Part shown: piece by piece, positions 32,701 to 33,905 of the stretch
How the letters are laid out: the number at the start of each line of letters is the position of its first letter
Position numbering within the stretch: position 1 is the first letter of the stretch
Source of the DNA: JBCDGZ01 sp038750655
Lineage (GTDB): Bacteria > Bacteroidota > Bacteroidia > Chitinophagales > Saprospiraceae
Assembly (NCBI GenBank): GCA_038750655.1
Contig: JBCDGZ010000088.1
Span: forward strand, 1-33,905
Length of the DNA stretch: 33,905 nucleotides
Reading direction: 5' to 3'
Program-made: the position numbers and the translations under genes
Notes under the pieces: model-generated
Seen by the model: only the letters and a program-made list of their open reading frames with translations
Told to the model about the DNA's origin: nothing
Database searches by the model: none

Positions 32701-33905
32701 ATATGCTGGATGCGAGCAATCTGGGCCAGACCTACGATGTACAAGTAATGGACCTAGTAACGGGCAATAGCTGCTGGGGTACGATAGATGTAGAAGATAA
32801 GTTGATCCCCGATCTGGTTTGTCAAGACACTATGGTACTGTGCTCTGATGACCTGAGTCCTGAAGCCCTTGGCTTCCCACTGCCAGCTGGCGCTACAGCT
32901 ACAGCCAACCCAGACGGTTCTTACACCGTAACTGGCTTCGATCCTTGTAGCGATGCCACATTGACCTTCGTCGATAGCGACGATCCTCGTCAATGTCAGG
33001 CGACGAATAACGTAATTACTCGTACCTGGACAATCGTTGACGGTTCTGGTAACATGAAGACTTGTGACCAACTGATCAGCTTGACCAGAGCGACACTGGC
33101 GGATGTCATTGCACCCCCCAACTACGATGGCATCGACCAGCCAGCGCTAAACTGCGAGGATCGCTGCGATCCAGACGATACGCGCTTCTGTGGTCCCGAT
33201 CGCCTGTACTGGAATGTGCTTCCCGCCGGTCACCCATTTGCTGGCAACCCGAACCCAGAAGACGAATTGTGGGGTTGTGGCTTGATCAAGTGCTTCGGTA
33301 CCGGAATGCCCGCTGGTGCAAACTGCGGCGATATTCAGCAAACCTTCGAGGATGTTCGCATCAATATCTGTGCGACGGGTCCAAGTGAGAGCTGCTTCAA
33401 GATTTTGCGTCGCTGGACGGTACTGGATTGGTGTACAGGGGAGACCCGTTTCATCGATCAGGTGATTAAGGTAGAAGATACCGAAGGTCCAGTGATTAAT
33501 GACATCGACGATGTAACGATCAGCACGGATGTATGGCGCTGTGAGGCCGACTGGTTTGCCACCGAGGCGTGGTTGATGGACAACTGTTCTTCTGATCCCC
33601 TGGACTATATCGTTGAGTCTACTGGCGGAACCGTTTCTCAGACGCCTGACGGCCGCTGGTTGATCGAAGGCTTGGCTCCAGGTACTTACACCGTAACTTA
33701 CATCGCTAGCGACTGCTGTGGCAACGAAACGCGCGAAGACATCATCCTGACCGTAATTGATGACGTACCACCAGTCGTGGTTTGTGATGCACAAACCGTA
33801 GTGGCCTTGACGACCACACAAAATATCAATACAGACAATCTAGGCTTGACTAAGATACCGGCGACTTCTTTCGACGATGGTTCGTTCGACAACTGCGCCA
33901 GCGAA
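26784..33905 (+). CDS. Giant secreted modular surface protein with HYR-type domains (3' partial)
   Basis: An open frame of 2374 codons that runs off the right edge with no stop. It starts at ATG 26784 with a long n-region and a hydrophobic signal core (LFGLLLLFSLGQLNA, then Q). Three related Cys-containing modules begin near residues 417, 873 and 1207 with DGWL-[YVL]-[VP]-P followed by C-x-[QEA]-F-[RK]-V and LY-[VL]-GT-type strands; they look PA14-like. A MopE-like metal-binding motif (EICGDGLDNDCDGAVDEADS) is at ~733-752. From ~1505 on there are HYR-type repeats (DPVLAGVPASTTVECD, ATDNC, TDDCGNT). One of these, at ~1670-1910, is split by an inserted beta-rich module. The protein is probably exported and anchored by type IX secretion, but the C-terminal sorting domain lies outside the window. 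The adjacent kinase/LytTR pair may control it. Role inferred: adhesion or matrix. Confidence 0.88.
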   Translation, partial: MENFTQSKQTALKVLGRKCCSLSVWRTRLFGLLLLFSLGQLNAQNTPLGTPAAQNADGSTATPGTPAACAAGFGLYTIDHEDASLGFLPGGFCVTTELVNSGTTPVTVTGTPNGSGIGDVDNIVVDGGRINYSSTDGGDLDATYTFCETITNPYVFIGDLETFTTINFFDCAGNPINVNLMNGQSRFAVSGNSALITGTTSTNQDGYVQVPGSYDCLVINIDNPAPFTLDVIQISVGVCMPTPPTGNMTCPYDLLMWKKDAYCAPVYRDADGVFYEKDQNNNNIASLGDELWTNTPICGELVLLESDCAIQDNNCTPDFTCDAIPVEVQFREPMGSGCLFSTYWYDITSFPINDPSPGNQWSAIFSGTDAFGLPAHPSAPTLAAENCGLDWLGDNEGDIDFDDEAGGANEDEQLQMDGWLYVASHLECIQFRVGSSATDHSVGLYVGTDLNNMTLVAQENDEQAGGSNNADGVVGSYCIPDMVSTTRDECGWQILRVRIYAHDDDTAYDPAIDWSFNGGLTWDVVEEQWFVAATSADDNTPPTGVAMGGGGCNPIPTTTVDMDNVLVDLEGKIWQIPGNCGQAPTNLYEPNIPNGNNAEEGDHLPLIPYCIVYNDDVAIDCDPCAIDIAVEGCACSNPDNMFADDCIQSVTAYQQTLIVNSDINTTYTITASSGISGLAGPFMTAGTSETYTFFVSPGTPYSITLMGDQSMTSQTFEGLCSAPDACNCPTQPEICGDGLDNDCDGAVDEADSDITGNCALDCTPTPTPVEIQGRAMQLDGRMTHQVWSRECGGTGCCPSSINPHSCALTAFTCTDVNGLPQHNSACGPTDPCAPAGPPGTAGCTGNDVFTLFGSTHFQAPQFYSTAAEQTQLDGWLVLPPGITCFELKVNNPRAWDAQAVYMGAGIASMNFVGASSFPPAENYTDAVDCQNDTNNNPNVTGENFQYDISSGATPITVAGCTWNVIRIRAYIFDESWYHVTPVQWNIGNGFETIPSRYLQSVGPDGWDTDNNQPTVADVVELAPYCAYMDGDGDLFTMAGDFFTLDPQQCEQIMESACLNCPPFYDYDCGEAATCVEFIEIDPTTGNPVPEVPECDLELFTITPMVLDNAGSPGSGLLTRYWDHDQANCVSDAIQNESIFCAFSGYDPNAANCPNCLPEHPNFNSPTEADLIVGTLGTNTLPFANDVDNDGFRIRALNRRSGENVQQDGWLLVPPDVNCIAFRVSSLAWDASALYLGTGIDNMTFVGENINRNGNNPIDTFYYELPANAQTVACTSCDNQDFTLLRVRSYHHDNNMGANSIWEWNISGDFRTVPEDHLFPVADHCSDNMPVDLCPTYTAGTPFIAVLEDANSNQQFDAGEKWFRAPAAWTGCDAARANFDQNMIPALEPVAIDACDMVDRIDCSLCCELIVTCPDSDQGEFDCLTDVPAPVTTEAGFEALLGMPDIDDNFCGTLTITSMDSDNGATGCIGDPLILTRVYTIADDNDMTTCTVTYTIIDDVDPVLAGVPASTTVECDAVPPQATPTASDNCDTDVVITFEEVRTNGNCPFNYTLTRTWTATDDCGNTDIQTQVITVQDTSDPTPVCQNITVEVNGSGEVFITPDMLNGGSTDNCSTNLSFSASRTMFNCSDIPASPIDVTLTVTDECGNSSTCVAQVTVVDVIPPTLNCPSDQVITLDPGDCSAIVNWNVTATDNCEEVMTTTFLGTTFIDNNGFAGNMFDITNIGAVPITIDRFDVHLETGAGTPHTVAAYYVTGGGTYVGNETDATAWTLMGDVDVTSAGPGNPSEMPAAGLTSFTINPGETYGIYIFQSDGGSNIDYTNGANTYTDANMQISTGLGRGTPIWTGGVFNPRTWNGNVYYSFTAVQGVVVEQISGPPSGTAFEHGTSTTIEYKATDGSGNMSFCSWTITVEEWPLVDTELACNNNINVSLDENCTATIGADLILEGGQYGCYDTRYQVIIDLNGDGIFDPAEGNMLDASNLGQTYDVQVMDLVTGNSCWGTIDVEDKLIPDLVCQDTMVLCSDDLSPEALGFPLPAGATATANPDGSYTVTGFDPCSDATLTFVDSDDPRQCQATNNVITRTWTIVDGSGNMKTCDQLISLTRATLADVIAPPNYDGIDQPALNCEDRCDPDDTRFCGPDRLYWNVLPAGHPFAGNPNPEDELWGCGLIKCFGTGMPAGANCGDIQQTFEDVRINICATGPSESCFKILRRWTVLDWCTGETRFIDQVIKVEDTEGPVINDIDDVTISTDVWRCEADWFATEAWLMDNCSSDPLDYIVESTGGTVSQTPDGRWLIEGLAPGTYTVTYIASDCCGNETREDIILTVIDDVPPVVVCDAQTVVALTTTQNINTDNLGLTKIPATSFDDGSFDNCASE

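Noticed and set aside
33147..33821. Long minus-strand frame (224 codons) opposite the giant surface protein
   Set aside because: It is antisense to well-supported HYR-type coding sequence and has no domain features; GC-rich third positions keep the frame open by chance.

Overview
The window looks like a chromosomal segment from a member of the Bacteroidota, most likely a Lewinella/Saprospiria-like marine bacterium. This rests on several signs: very large exported YD/RHS-repeat proteins with signal peptides; a giant Cys-rich surface protein with HYR-type domains and a MopE-like motif; a beta-propeller sensor kinase paired with a LytTR regulator; a KDO-8-phosphate synthase (hence a Gram-negative envelope); and three promoter-like TTG-N20-TAnnTTtg signals that fit the Bacteroidota housekeeping promoter. 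Base composition is mixed, with clear local switches inside single genes. The genus is inference.

Layout. (1) Bases 1-428 hold a 79-bp perfect foldback at the left edge (possibly an assembly or amplification chimera) and the 3' part of a short unknown gene. (2) Bases 488-5639 hold an exported 1577-aa RHS protein with a variable C-terminal tip, a probable immunity gene 1 nt behind it, and a strong terminator. (3) Bases 5640-15506 hold a regulatory-looking leader (three phased direct repeats and a terminator-like hairpin), then a 3178-aa exported RHS protein whose last ~200 codons are AT-rich and which has no partner gene behind it. (4) Bases 15570-20035 hold a yeast-FCY1-type cytosine deaminase, kdsA (metal-dependent class), two small related exported proteins, and a COG2509-like FAD oxidoreductase. 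(5) Bases 20051-22003 hold a small membrane protein, an unusual array of tri-loop hairpins, a DoxX-like membrane protein, and a voltage-gated K+ channel with a C-terminal zinc ribbon. (6) Bases 22153-26180 hold a two-component pair: propeller histidine kinase and LytTR response regulator. (7) Bases 26181-26783 hold a 600-bp non-coding leader with a terminator, phased repeats and a hairpin. (8) From 26784 to the right edge one open frame encodes a giant secreted modular protein with no stop in the window.

How the parts may work together. The RHS proteins and the giant modular protein are exported surface or secreted proteins. The RHS1 tip plus the following small gene has the architecture of a polymorphic toxin and its immunity protein. 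The kinase/LytTR pair lies directly upstream of the giant protein. Phased ATCAC..TTAT repeats (period 20-21 bp) occur upstream of both the second RHS gene and the giant protein, each immediately after a hairpin terminator, so a shared regulator, possibly the LytTR protein, is a testable idea.

The least explained item is the non-coding array at 20478-20683. It has four composite units, two per strand, each a tri-nucleotide-loop hairpin next to a GGTGGACGGT-like box. No tRNA, rRNA, CRISPR or transposase was recognised.
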